A DNA stretch of 64,000 bases, from contig JAIWWG010000005.1 in the NCBI GenBank assembly GCA_025435555.1, forward strand, positions 837,539-901,538, in the 5' to 3' direction. Source of the stretch: Chytriomyces cf. hyalinus JEL632. Taxonomy: Eukaryota; Chytridiomycota; Chytridiomycetes; Chytridiales; Chytriomycetaceae. Of this stretch, positions 1 through 12,894 are shown one piece after another; position 1 is the stretch's first letter, and each line of letters begins with the position of its first letter. Both the position numbers and the translations under genes were made by a program. A model generated the notes under the pieces. It was not told the DNA's origin, made no database searches, and saw nothing but the letters and a program-made list of their open reading frames with translations.

Positions 1-1716
1 CTGCTGCATTTTGTTCACTCGTTGCTAGTATACATGCCTCAAAAAGCTTTCATGAGCGCCTATTGGCTGCGTTTGAAGAGACGGAGCAGTTGCGGCGTGA
101 GAGAAACGGGTGTCAACAACGCATGCGAGAAGCAAGGTTGCAACTAAAATCTGCAGAGGGGGACTTGGCATCGATGGATGCAATCACACGTGAAATGGAG
201 CAATCTATTGCGGATACCAAGCATTTTTTGGACACGGGCCTGGTGAGTAGTTTTTGCCTGGAGCCAAACACATTTTACCTCAAGGTTTTAAAATCAATTA
301 AACCTTCGCACTACGAACCAGCTCCGCGGAGATTCAATACCCAAACAAATCTCACCCGAAGACCGCGTCGTCAACACAACCGCCATCGCCGATCTTGAAG
401 AAAAAGTCAAACAACGTGCAATCGAACGCACAGTTGCGGCCGCACGATACACGCAGCTCGACACTGATCTTGCTGCCCATGAAGCCCAAGACGCTGCTTT
501 GAAAGTTACATGGGAAAAGAAGTGCTTTCGTGTGCGTCCTGCAGTGGGGAGAACGTTGGGATACGATCGGAAAGGTGCTCAGTATCTTTGGATTGACGTG
601 GGAGCTTCCGACGTGGTTTCGTTAAAAGCGACGGAAGAAATGGATATTACCATCGCAAGCCAAAAGGAAGCTATGGATCAGGGCGAAGAAACCGAATCCG
701 AAAAAGACGTCATTGTGTTGGAGAAACCAGATCCAACCCCGTTCCACATTGGTGGCATCTTGGTTGACTCTTCCGCCCTACATAACCGATCAAATTCAAA
801 CCCACCAACTTTGGAAAAAGAAGCCCACCCATACACATTCATTGACACGATACCCCTCATCAAATCTTTTGGTAAAAGCCTCAACGACCGTGGCTTTCGG
901 GAACGAGAGCTCCTCATTTCTCTGCGAGAGTGTTTTGAAAGCAAAGGTCTGACGCTGCCGAACCCTGCAGCTACTTCTAATATGCGAAAGGCTTGGGAAC
1001 AGCTTGATTTAATTCCTGCTGGGCCTGCTGAAAGGGCCTTGCAGAAGGGGCTCCAAGGGTTTGCTGCGTGGATTGGAAGTTTGGGTCAACCGCTCGCAAG
1101 CTCCAATTTAGCAGCAGAAACGGGAGAAGACATCAACAGCAGCAGAGAAAACGTTGATTCCAGCGACAGACCAACCCGCGCAAGGCGACTCCGTAGTGCA
1201 CCTTCTTCATCAGCAGCCCCAACATCCGATCCTGCACCCCCATCTTCAGAAACCCTCTCAACACCAGCCATAACATTCACCGACTCCTGCGTAGCCCTCA
1301 CCAAATCTCTATTACGCGACCTTGCACCCCTCCAAGGCACAAAACCACTTGTACCCGCCTCAAAACGTGAACAAAACAACATTGAAAGCTGCAAAACCCT
1401 CCCTGAAGCAATCGAACTCGGCTCTCTATTCATTTCACGCAAATTTGGGAAGGAAACGGTTGCAGAGTTGGAAGAACGGGTTGAACGGTGTGAGACGTGG
1501 TCTATGCTGTGCGTCTTGATTGGAGATGTGATTCGAGAAACGAAAGCAAGGAATTTAAATGTGTGGATTGCGGACACGCAGGATGGGGGTTGGGTTGAGG
1601 AGGAGGAGGATCCTTCGGATGCGAATGATTATGCAAAGTGGCATGTGCATGAAAAGAAGAAGGCGGCAAAGCGGCCAAAGAAAGCTGCAAAGTACGATGA
1701 CGATGAGGATGACTGA
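1..1716 (+). CDS. WHIM-type chromatin-remodelling subunit, 3' part
   Basis: The gene enters from the left edge, so its N-terminus is missing. The model is exon <1..242 and exon 322..1716, with a GT-AG intron at 243-321 in phase 0. The first visible part is a charged coiled coil. After the intron comes another helical stretch, then an RTLGYDRKGAQYLW motif, which matches the WHIM2 signature (Arg-x-x-x-Leu-Gly-x-Asp-Arg-x-x-x-x-Tyr-Trp) of ACF1/Itc1/BAZ and related ISWI-partner proteins. The C-terminus is acidic and lysine rich. WHIM modules are known to contact ISWI ATPases and linker DNA, so a nuclear role in nucleosome spacing is inferred. The N-terminal WAC or DDT domains that would name the subtype lie outside the window. 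The first 30 or so codons shown could still be intron. Confidence 0.6.
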
Positions 1717-1856
1717 AGAGCTGTTTGGATCAAGACTCTTTGCTGCATTGAATAATAGTTGTATAATCACTGACTCTCCCAAGGTTAGCTTTGTTACGGT
1801 AAAACATTCCAAAGCAGAAGGTGGGCTTTAATGTTCTGTATTCTTCAAGCAAACAG

Positions 1857-2498
1857 CTACCTTTTTAACCACGCCTCAAGCTCCGCCGGATGCTTGAACC
1901 GGATCAACAACCTCTCCCCTCTCCAAACCTGATCACCATCAACCAAGTCACTCGTGGGACCCATCCACCCCTCCCGCAACCAATCCTCCCTCAACCTCGC
2001 TTTACTCAAATCACTTTTCGTTACTTTTGCCCTCCAAAACGACCTGAAATAATGCCCAAAAATGTTATCTGCATCCCAAACACAAACAAACGACCTCCAA
2101 AACGTTTCCTGACATCCCGCTTCCCACAACCTTTCTTTTGTCCAACAACGCCAAAAAGTACGTTTCAATAAACGCCACAAGTTGACATGAAACGGGTAAT
2201 CCAACTCTATAATCACATTCACTTGCGGCATCACAATAGGATGAATGGATTTCCAGAACCCATCCATCACAAAGCCTTGTTTATAGTTCGTGGCGGTGAA
2301 AAACGCTGCTCGTTGGTGAACTAGTTTTGGGTCATCGAGATGAAAGTCGGGGCCAATGAAATGGATGCTGTCTTCCTCGAGATGTGCAATGGAAAAGTGC
2401 CGTGCTAGGTGTCGGCCCAGCGTTGATTTGCCCGAGCCGGAAAAGCCAACGATGCGGATGCGCACGGGTTGTGGCAGTTGATCGAGTGCTGGTGGCAT
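1857..2498 (-). CDS. P-loop kinase-like protein
   Basis: This is a single-exon gene of 213 aa. A Walker A motif, GFSGSGKST, follows shortly after the start, then a conserved acidic/histidine segment (HLEEDSIHF). Further on it has the aromatic, arginine-rich C-terminal half typical of the adenylate-kinase-like 'topology modulation' or FlaR-type proteins. These bind nucleoside triphosphates and probably phosphorylate a small substrate that is unknown here. I chose ATG 2498 because it lies just before the conserved strand; the same frame is open to 2636. The gene lies tail to head with the aminotransferase, whose stop is at 2633. A gluconokinase- or shikimate-kinase-like function is possible but not shown by any motif. 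Confidence 0.6.
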   Translation of the reverse strand: MPPALDQLPQPVRIRIVGFSGSGKSTLGRHLARHFSIAHLEEDSIHFIGPDFHLDDPKLVHQRAAFFTATNYKQGFVMDGFWKSIHPIVMPQVNVIIELDYPFHVNLWRLLKRTFWRCWTKERLWEAGCQETFWRSFVCVWDADNIFGHYFRSFWRAKVTKSDLSKARLREDWLREGWMGPTSDLVDGDQVWRGERLLIRFKHPAELEAWLKR

Positions 2499-2632
2499 TA
2501 TCTGATCGGTTCGTCTGTGTGGCGAAGGCATGTATTTATATTGAGAGTGACCAAGCCAAAACCATGAACATCGAAAGCCATGAACAAAGCTTCCATTTTT
2601 AACTTCAAACCTCACAAAACAACACAAACACT

Positions 2633-4144
<1,512 letters not shown>

Positions 4145-4515
4145 CTTGGGTGCACTTTTTAAACTACTTCTCAACAACTGCGATGCCCTCATTCCGGATG
4201 TGCTGTTGTGTTACTTGCTGTTATTTCTCTTCTCAGCTTCGTCAGTTCAGGCTCTGAAACACGCCTCAAATTAACCCGGCTATTTCCGACATCAGTACCC
4301 TGAAATTCATCAGGGTCCACAGCCTCCGATCTGCTCCGATTGGCAATCGCTGTCAGTCAACAACCCACTCCACTGATTCTCAACACACTCCCATGCACTG
4401 GATAAAACAAGTGGGGCATTAAGAACCCCCCCCCCCCCCCCTGGTTCAAAATCCAACCCTGGCAAAACCCCACCAACCGGCGCAAATCAACTTACAACCA
4501 GAGAAAAACACAAAG
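4145..4515. other. Divergent intergenic spacer
   Basis: The region separates the start codons of the aminotransferase (minus) and the GH30 gene (plus), so both promoters should lie here. It contains a run of 16 cytosines at 4426-4441. I see no TATA box I would defend and no other gene. Confidence 0.5.
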
Positions 4516-6173
4516 ATGCCACCCCTCCACATGCACGCATTCCTCTACATCGTCTTGATATCCTCAACAACGCTCGCAAGCCGCTCAAACTCAGCAACCT
4601 TCTCCATCTCCGCCAACGCATCCAACACGCTCATTCCGAAATGGGAAGGGTTCGGCGCATCGCTGTCGTGGTGGGCTGTCGCTGCTGGCGGTTCTCCAGT
4701 ACAGTCGAAACTGGCCGACTTGTTTTACTCGACAAAGACGGTGACGGTGATTGTGAAGGGGAAGGAGCGGCGGTTGCCCGGTCTTGGGCTCAACATTGTG
4801 CGGTACAATATCGGAGGGACCGGGAAGGAGCAAGATTATCCGGGAAGAGTCGAAAACTACAAAGAAGGAGCAGCGAAATCCGGCGTGGATTGGTGGAAGC
4901 TGGTGCAAGGTGATTTCTTTCACTTTTTGTACCTTTTTCTATTCGCCGAAGTGACGATGGTGCAGGATACTGGATCAGGGGCCCCTCTGACGCCGACAGC
5001 AACTGGGACTGGGCGCGCGATGCCCGGCAGAGAAGCATGCTCAAGGCCATCATGAAGAAGAAAGTTGACCGCATCGAATTCTACTCGAACGCACCAATGT
5101 GGTGGATGACAAAACAAAACAGCTCTCTCGGAGGTAGACTCCTTCGTATTCAGCATAATCTGATGTGATTTTCTAACCCGTTGTATCGCTTTCAAGGAAC
5201 TCTCTCCAATGACGCAATCCCACAATTTGCGACATACGTCACCAACGTCGTCCGCCAAGCAATCTTCACATGGCGTATCCCCGTCACTTCCGTATCCATC
5301 CTCAACGAACCCTCAGGAGGACTTTCAAAATACAAACAAATCGACCATGAAGGCACCAACATGTCTGTAAAGGACCAAATCGCACTTCTTGACGAGCTGC
5401 GGAGTCAGTTGGACAATGGATTCATGGGGTCCGTGGACATTGCGGGTCCAGATGAACGAAACATTTCCCTCGCTACAAAGACGCTTTCCAAAATGTTACC
5501 GCTTGTTGACAAGTATAACGTTCATGGATACATTTCTGGCACAATTGCCTCTCAAAACGCGGCGCGAGAAGCATTAAAATTAGCGGTGGGTTCAAAGAAA
5601 CTGTGGGTCTCTGAATACGAAGGTAACTCCAGATTTCCTCTTCATGTTTTTCAATGTTTTCTGATCCCTCCGTTTCCAGATTTAAGCAAAGATGGAATGG
5701 CACTCGTCACAGCACTAGCACACGACATACTCCACCTCCGCCCCTCTGCCTGGCTATACGGCCAACTTGCATCCACAACATCTTCGCAAGGCCTCCTCCG
5801 TTTCAACAAACCCTCTGAAAAATCACGCCGCATCAAAATCACAAAAATCCACACACGGTACTTTCTCCTCGCCCAATTCACGCGCTTCATCCGTCCGGGT
5901 GATGAAATCCTTGCAACAAGCAGCGCAAACGCCATTGTCGCGTACAGTTCAACAACAAAGCGATACAAGTTTGTAGTCGTAAATTATCTATGTATACCGA
6001 CAGTTTCTGTGACGATTGAAGGGTTGAAGAAAGGGGTGTTGGTTGAGCGGGTGCGTGTCACTTGCACACAGGCGGATGGCAAGGCAATGTTCAAGAGCTT
6101 TTCTGCGGTTGTGTTGGCTGGTGCGGTTGTGTTTCGGATGGAGAAGCATAGCGTGTGTTCGTTTACGCTGTGA
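4516..6173 (+). CDS. Secreted GH30-like glycosidase (endo-beta-1,6-galactanase type)
   Basis: Four exons (4516-4909, 4966-5133, 5197-5622, 5680-6173) give 493 aa in frame. The first 20 or so residues form a hydrophobic signal peptide. The mature part opens with WEGFGASLSWWA, then GLNIVRYNIGGTG and FYSNAPMWWM, the usual order of the GH30 barrel. The likely acid/base glutamate is E225 in ILNEPSGG, and the likely nucleophile is E327 in VSEYED. The C-terminal third looks like the beta-sandwich that accompanies the barrel in this family. The enzyme probably cleaves beta-1,6-linked glycans such as arabinogalactan side chains, or related glucans, outside the cell, in keeping with a saprotroph or parasite digesting plant or algal walls. 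Fungal glucosylceramidase-like or beta-1,6-glucanase activity is an alternative. Confidence 0.75.
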
Positions 6174-6488
6174 CCGACTTCTTTTGGAGGTTGTTCCCCG
6201 TTCTTTTCAGTCCGAGTTATTTATTCATCAGCATTTAAGTTTATGAGTTGTGCATATCTGCCAAATACAGTTCAGTGAGCATTATTAATATCCACCCACC
6301 TCTTCCTCCAGCCTGCTCATAACGGACACAGTGCACCAGTTCAAATGCATGCATTCCGTAAGTTTCCGCACGGTTCCATGTTTTAAAGTCAACAGAACAC
6401 ATTCATTAATATCACAGCAATCAAGCAGCTTTATCAAAGCACGCGAAGTTAATAAAGAACAAGTCAAATGAAAACAAAAAACATGAAA
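6174..6488. other. Convergent intergenic spacer
   Basis: The spacer lies between the stop codons of the GH30 gene and the first GST gene. It should contain both 3' ends. It is AT-rich toward its right side, and I see no coding signal in it. Confidence 0.4.
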
Positions 6489-7300
6489 TCAAGCAGGTGG
6501 CGAAGCCTTGGCCATGGCCGCATGAGCCTCCTTGACGAACGGCAACTCGGCAATGTTCTTGAAGTACGCCTCCACCTTGGGGTACTTGCTGAGGTCCAGC
6601 TTGATGTATGGAGACCACGACAATACAATGTACAAGTAACTGTCCGCGACAGTGAATCCACTTCCGACAAAGTACTTGCGTCCATCACCAAGCTCCACAT
6701 CGTTAAGGAACTTCAACTTGTCGTACGACTTGGCGGTAATGTACTCGCGCACCTCAGCTGAGATGGTTGGGTTGAAGAGGCCACCGACAGTTCCGTGGAG
6801 CTCGGAAGAGATCCAGCTGAGCTTGGACTGCAGGAGGTATCTGATTGATGAGAAAACACGCGTCAGTTGTGAAATATGTGGGGTGACGACGGAAAAGAAA
6901 AATGTGTCCCGTACCTCTCAGAAGTGCCATTCTTGGCGCCAACTGGGGTCACGGCGTTATCAGCGATCCACTGGAGAGTGGCAGCGTTCTCGTTCAACAA
7001 GGTTCCGTCCGCAAGAACGATGGTGGGGACTGTTTGAGCCAAAAAGGGAAATAAGCCACATATAGCACGGCAACGCGCATGAGAGAAAGCAGATCCATGC
7101 AGCATGGCATACACACCGTTTCCCTTGGGGTTGACGGCGTAAAAGTCGGATCCGGCCTTTGGTCCCGTGAGAATCTTGTGAGCACGGATGTCGGCCTGTT
7201 GGGCATCGAGCTTGGATCCAAGGATACCAGCACGGTGGGCAGCAATGAAGTTGGACGCTCCACAGGAGCTGGTGGTGTAGTAAAGAGTCGCGTTGGACAT
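6489..7300 (-). CDS. Glutathione S-transferase, copy A (left arm)
   Basis: Three exons (7300-7117, 7029-6915, 6840-6489) encode 216 aa. The N-terminal thioredoxin-like domain starts LYYTTSSCGASNFIAAHRAG and runs through a NPKG-VPTIVLADG strand-turn with cis-proline and a NENAATLQWIAD helix. The all-helical C-terminal domain includes the conserved VADSYLYIVLSW block. The SSCGAS start and the NPKG/LADG wording resemble bacterial beta-class GSTs, which use a cysteine near residue 10, more than classical fungal GSTs. The enzyme should conjugate glutathione to electrophiles, or reduce them, in the cytosol. The protein is identical to the mirror copy at 41014-41825, although exon 3 carries several silent differences. 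Confidence 0.8.
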
Positions 7301-7380
7301 TTGTTTTAGATCGTTGGTGTGTGTTTTGTATCTTTTTTATCACGCGGTTCACGGTTGCAATTTATACGCGACAAAAGAGG

Positions 7381-7400
7381 GCATTCGAAATGCATTTCGC
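7381..7400. promoter_or_regulatory. Palindromic element upstream of GST-A
   Basis: The sequence GCATTCGAAATGCATTTCGC is an almost perfect inverted repeat centred on ATGCAT. It lies about 80 nt before the GST-A start codon, with a TATAAATT box between them. The same element precedes the other GST genes at a similar distance. It is inferred to be a transcription-factor site. Confidence 0.6.
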
Positions 7401-7796
7401 ATTCTTCAAAAACAAACGCCCCAATTAAGCCGCGACATGTTAATCTCCATTCTGTATGTCATTTTCAAAGAAGGCGTCGTTTGAAAAGATTCTATGCATC
7501 TTGCATTGGAGGCACAACGCGTGGCAAGTGGGGCGCCGATTCTGATGAAAGTCAACCTGGTCATGCAAGAGGGAGAGGATGACACAAATCATACAGACTA
7601 GTTCTCAACCTGAGATGATATTCGCTTTGCTTCTGTAAATTTATTCCATTTGCCTCTTCAGCTGGTTCAACAACATATTCCTTGCTTCAAGTTGGTCCGA
7701 ATCATGTCGAAAGACGGTTTCAAAGAGTTTATTGTGCCAAGACAAGACATTTCCGTCCAACATGCAGGTCAAAATGATAAAAACAGAAGAGAAAGC

Positions 7797-8578
7797 TTAA
7801 GCAGATGGCGAAGCCTTGGTCATGGCTGCGTGAGCTTCCTTTACAAACTCCAACTCGCTGATGCTCTTGAAGTACGCTTCCACCTTGGGGAACTTGCTCA
7901 AATCCAACTTAATGTATGGCGACCAGGACAGGACAATGTACAAGTAGCTGTCAGCCACAGTGAAGCCGCTGCCCACGAAGAACTTGCGTCCGTCGGCAAG
8001 TTCAACATCGTTGAGGAACTGCAACTTCTGGTACGACTTGGCGACCACGAACTCGCGCACCTCAGCTGAGAGGGTTGGGTTGAAGAGGCCGCCGACGGTT
8101 CCGTGGAGTTCAGATGAGATCCAGCTGAGCTTAGATTGGAGGAGGTATCTATTCAAGCAGAAAAACGCGTCAGTTGTGGAATGTGGGGGGATGAGGAAAT
8201 TAATGTACAATACCTCTCAGAGGTACCGTTGGCAGCTCCGACTGGAGTCACAGCGTTGTCAGCAATCCACTGGAGAGTAGCAGCGTTTTCGTTCAAGACA
8301 GTTCCATCCGCAAGGACGATGGTGGGAACTGTTGAGCAAGGAAGTCGGATATTAATTTCAGATTTGCGGTCAACGAGACAAATACGACGCGTACCATTTC
8401 CTTTTGGGTTGATGGCGTAAAAGTCGGATCCAGCTTTGGGGCCAGTGAGAACTTTGTGGGAGCCAATGTCGGCTTGGTAAGCTTCAAGCTTGGATCCAAG
8501 AATGCCGGCACGGTGAGCCGCGATAAAGTTGGAAGCTCCACAGGAAGTGGTAGTGTAGTAGAGTGTAGCGTTGGACAT
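7797..8578 (-). CDS. Glutathione S-transferase, copy B (left arm)
   Basis: Three exons (8578-8395, 8328-8214, 8148-7797) encode 216 aa with the same exon lengths (184, 115 and 352 nt) as copy A. The thioredoxin-like half carries TTTSCGASNF, the NPKGN-VPTIVLADGT turn and NENAATLQWIAD. The helical half carries FVGSGFTVADSYLYIVLSW. It is a paralogue of A, differing mainly in the helix after the first strand and in the C-terminus (TKASPSA). It is nearly identical to the mirror gene at 39737-40518; I see two conservative changes, Leu/Ile and Glu/Asp. A glutathione-dependent detoxification role in the cytosol is expected. Confidence 0.8.
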
Positions 8579-8667
8579 TTTGAGATGTGTTTGTTTTTTT
8601 GTGACTTTTATCACGGGATTCTTGGCTGCTATTTATACAAGTTTCAATGAGGGTTGGTCAATATTGG

Positions 8668-8689
8668 CATTCGAAATGCATTTCGAATG
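8668..8689. promoter_or_regulatory. Perfect 22-bp palindrome upstream of GST-B (left)
   Basis: The 22 bases from CATTCGAAAT to ATTTCGAATG read the same on both strands. The site lies 90 nt upstream of the start codon, with TATAAATA in between. It is the most complete version of the element shared by the GST promoters. Confidence 0.65.
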
Positions 8690-8956
8690 GTTGGGAAAAA
8701 TTTCGGAAAATCAACTCGAGCACGGGCTTCTGGCTGGATTGCTTTACCCGCGCATCTGGCGCCATTGTTTACATTGCCTGGCGGAGCAGTTTTACACGTG
8801 TGGATTATTATCTGATGTTGCGGATAAATGGAATGTGTGTGCGGATAATTGGTCACATGATATTTGATTTGACATCAGGTTTCCCCAATTTAGTTTTCAA
8901 GAACAACCAGCACCCACAACAGAAGTATCCACAAAGAGCATACACAACTTATAAGA

Positions 8957-11900
8957 TTACGGAAGCACCAGATAAACACAACTCCCAATAAACCTTAAAA
9001 TCGACAACACAGCAACACTCCACAAAATCACAACCACATACGGATTATTCGCACTCTCCTCACTCACACCAATCAACCCGGCAATCTCCGGCGTCGTCAT
9101 GACCATAATCAGCAACGCGTTACTGCTCAACCATGCCAACACCACACGCGTTCGGAACAGTTTAAAGAAATCTTCGCGACTCGCTGGCGCACGTTTCGAG
9201 AACCATCCACCCAGAGAGTTGGTAGGTTTCGTGCTTAGGTCTTGTAAGAGTTTTTCGTAGAGTTCGTCAATGTCGCTTTGGTTTGTGGGGAGGTCTGTAA
9301 TGCAGACGGGATTTCCGCCGGTTGGGCCGGTGTTGGTTATGATGGGGGCGACGTCCGCCGGGATGTTGTTGTCGCCTTTTGTGCCCCAGGAGACGTCGTG
9401 AATGTTGCAGACTGCAGTGGTTGTGGTTAGAATGGGTTGCGGCAAGTTGTCGACAAACAAAACTCACAAGCATACACCATCAGAATATTGTTGAACGATG
9501 GCATCAGAAGCAAGTACTGCACCATGGACGTGAATAAGTGCCACGGATCCAGAAACAGAAACGATGCCAGAAAGTACACGCCAAAAGTGCTCCCAAGTGA
9601 AAGCAGAAGGCTCATTACAATCGGTCCTTGTGATACTGACGAAAAGTCCGCCGCCCACTGTTCCGCTGTTCGCGGGATCGTCTGCACCAATGAACACGCT
9701 GTGATGTACAGTAACAAGCCCATAATGGCAGCAAAGAGCATGAAGCAGCCCAAGTAGAGCGCCTTGGAGCCTTGCGGACGATTACCGAGACTGGAAAGGA
9801 ATATAAGGAGTAGGGCATAAAGGTATAGCTTGGTTTCAACCGTAAGTTCCAGTACAAACTGTCATAAACAGCGCGAGTCACCTGCCCCATACCAATGAAT
9901 ACAATACGCCCATATCCTCCAAAAGGATCCGTCGCAGGATTATTCACCACACCACCGACCAAAAATACAAATATGAGGTACATGTTTCCAAGAGAAAACT
10001 GGGCGAAGATTCAGAGACGGGGTCACCAAACGAAAAAGGCAGCACCCAATTAAACAGCAAATTCACTAAATTATAGAACGGCTGAAACATGAACAAAAAC
10101 TTGCTTCCAAGGGGATGGTTCGACCGAGTGAGAATCTGGTGACAATTGACAAGGGCATGCACCCCCGCAAAGAAGGATCCATTCAGCCATCGCCTGCGCT
10201 GACTAATGAATTCTGGAACGGTGTCTGGAACGTCCGTCTCGGCCTTTGCTCTGCGCACGTATTTGAGCACCCATGCCTGCCCTCGCTTACTCACGAGCTC
10301 GAAGCAGAGGATGCGGTCTTCCGCCTGTAAAATTGTCGTCAGCAAAGTCAGTCAATGTGAAGGAATCGGCACAGACCAGGTACATGTTCGCTTTGCTAAT
10401 GTCTCCACCGTCGTGCAAAGTCTCGCCCATAAAGTACTTTTCCAGAGGGCCTACTCCATTATCATCGTTCTGAAGGGCATTGTAACGGTACGCCGAGAAC
10501 GCGCCAGGGAGCACAGAAATAAACCCAAAACAGGATTCAAACGGCTTGTCCAAAATATTTGAAATTCTGCAAGAAAGAAAAGTGATTCAGTTTACAACCC
10601 TTGCACATAAGTTTTTCAATGGGTAGCCAACTTATATTCAAAGTTCTGGGCCGCAACGAGAGGGTTCCAAAGCTTACTCCATCCCACGCCAAGTTCGGCG
10701 TAGATTTCACCACAAGCGCCGCCAACATTCGGGTTTCGATGAAACGCTATGCTTTGCAGGTCAGCATCTTCTTGTTGTATGATGAGAATGGATATACCTT
10801 TCCACAAGTGATAAAAGCTCCGGTCAGTGGGCTTTGTTCCGACGTTTGGGAGGATGCACACCTCTGGTTTCAGCAACCCTCCAAAAGCGTTGAAAAACCA
10901 GCCTGGCAGCGAGATTCTTTCAGTCTCCTCTATTCAATGTGACAGCAATAAAAGTGCCACTCACGATGACTGTTAATCTTCTTTGCGTTCCTCTCCTTCA
11001 AACAAAACAAGACCTGCACCGGCGGCAACCCAACTCCCCCAAACGCCTCATTTATTTTAAACGCCGCGGGTCCTTTCACAGTCTGCTCCCCATTAGGTTC
11101 GACCATGACTTGCGTGGTATACTCAAAAATGTGTGCAGTCGTGGGCACATTGTTGACGCTGGTTTTGATAATTCCGTCTTGATACGCGCCCATGATTCCC
11201 AGTACAGTGAGTGTGCGTTTATGGATTTTTTCCCGGCCATCAGCAACGACGCAGACAACGATTTTCTTCCACCCGTCGGGACCCCAAACTTTACTGCGGC
11301 GTTTGGAGCAGAGGTGGGAAATGTTGCGCATGACGGCTTTCCATGTTTTGGTGAAGATGTGTTCGTTTTCGCTGTGTGAATTGTTTAGCGAAGACTTGGA
11401 AGCTGGTAAGTTATCGCTCTCAACTTATACATGGTGATGACTATAAATAGTTCCGTCTTTCGATCCAAGTCTTGCGAGTGCAGTCGGTAGCCTCTTTCCT
11501 TAAACTCATTTGGATCGCAAGTCGCCGCCGTGTCTGTGGGAAAAAGAGTGATTGAACCGGAAGAAGTTATCGGCTTCAAGGTATCAAATCTTACATCGCA
11601 AATGCGTAAATTCCCGACAAGTATCAACAATGGACGGCGTCACAACCGCATTTGCGGTGCGGCTCGCAGGCTGCTCAACTTCAATTTCTGGCGTCTGCCT
11701 TCCACCACCGCTCACGCTACTTCCAAAAAACACTGCCGCCGCTCCTTGAATCTGAGACCACATGGCGTTCGAGTCATGCGCTTCACTCCCCCTACTGGCA
11801 TCGTCAGTACCACCAGTAGATACATTCACTCTACTCGCAACATCTGATACATCCACGACCGTGTCACCACTTCCCCACTCCCGCCGCTGAGTGTACACGG

Positions 11901-12854
11901 CAGATTTTGAAGGACTACCAGCACTTGTGCCCGACGGATTCCGGTTGATGATTGCCAAGATTTTCTCTGGCACTGGAATATCGACAACGTAATTTCCTTG
12001 CACAGTCAACTCGACGGTTTTTACTGTTTTATGGCGAAACAGGGCCGTGGGAGGTTGCGGAGAAGGAGACGGAAGAAACGGGCTGAGCGACTCAAAGATG
12101 GAGGAAATGACACCCTGCTGAGGCTGGGGTTGGAGAATTGGGTGTTGCGGTTGCGGGCGGTGTGGCTGCTGCTGCTGTGGTATTGAAGGAGTCTGATAAA
12201 CCATGGGAGAAGGTTGTTGATACGGATGTAAAGAGTGCGTCGCGTATTGAGATTGGGGAGGCGGTGTGCATTGGTTTGAGGAAGGTACGATTGATAAAAC
12301 TGCCCCGCTAAAACCGGCGAATGCTGATAATTCGAATAAGACGGCATAATCGACGGAGGTGGCGGAAACTGAGGCTGAAGTTGTTGCTGATACGCATTGT
12401 TTCTCGAAGGAGGATGATAAAAGGAGCCATCACGGGTGAGTGAAACTGCCGCCTGGGTAGGCGTAATCGACAAAACCGTTGGAGAGAGAATGCCGGTTAT
12501 TCCCGATGCTGCATTGAAATTGTTACGATTCGGCGAATTTGAACGCAAGGAACTGCCTCCGTCGTTCACTGCTTCTCGCGTCCGAGAGCTTGATCGCGAA
12601 TGCGGGAACAGGAAATTTTTGAGCGAGGGACTCGGTGGTAGTGGAAGTGGAGAGTGTGAGTTATTGTGACTGGAGCTGGCGTCAAGCCTGGGAACCTGGA
12701 GCTGGTCGACAACGGTCTGACTGTGCGAGTCGTCCTGAGAATCCCCAATGTCAAAGTATTCGCTCGGAGTTTGGGGTAAAACGCGGGTGTGGTGATATCG
12801 CGTCGGGGAATGTGAATGCTGGGAACGGTGAGACGAGCTTTTGTTTTGATCCAT
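8957..12854 (-). CDS. Chitin synthase, division 1 type
   Basis: Exons read from 12854 downward, with later boundaries at 11595, 11533-11425, 11371-10965, 10902-10798, 10746-10632, 10566-10377, 10324-10046, 9998-9841, 9790-9468 and 9411-8957. Phases agree throughout this part. The product is about 1,100 aa. The N-terminal 350-400 residues are low-complexity (Ser, Pro, Gln) and unlike the catalytic core. The core shows [52 protein letters not shown] and the hallmark [13 protein letters not shown]-terminal membrane spans flank [20 protein letters not shown] and the [12 protein letters not shown] motif. The enzyme polymerises UDP-GlcNAc into chitin at the plasma membrane. The reading frame changes once in the low-complexity part: a 122-nt intron at 12193-12314 restores it, or one base is missing from the assembly. 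Confidence 0.9.
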
Positions 12855-12894
12855 GGATTTAAAATGTAAAATTAAATAAATATACATCCATAAA
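12855..12894. promoter_or_regulatory. 40-bp divergent promoter gap
   Basis: Only 40 bases separate the start codons of the chitin synthase (minus) and the UBX protein gene (plus). The gap is AT-rich, with TAAAATTAAATAAATATA. Promoter elements must overlap the neighbouring 5' regions, so the genes are probably fired from a shared bidirectional promoter. Confidence 0.45.

Larger units (their letters stand above)
6489..8890. repeat. Left arm of large inverted duplication
   Basis: This segment, holding GST genes A and B on the minus strand, is repeated in reverse orientation at about 39428-41825. Similarity covers exons, introns, the spacer and the promoters. Both introns of each gene are kept, intron 1 of B is identical, and the A copies encode identical proteins. 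Similarity stops near the stop codon of gene A on the outer side and just after a GATGTCA-type sequence on the inner side. Arm length is about 2.4 kb and the loop is about 30.5 kb. Confidence 0.85.

Noticed and set aside
9999-10017. A 28-nt intron after LPFSFG in the chitin synthase
   Set aside because: Using the earlier donor GTGCTG at 10045 gives a 47-nt intron and restores the conserved FNW-FSLGN junction, so the shorter intron is unnecessary.
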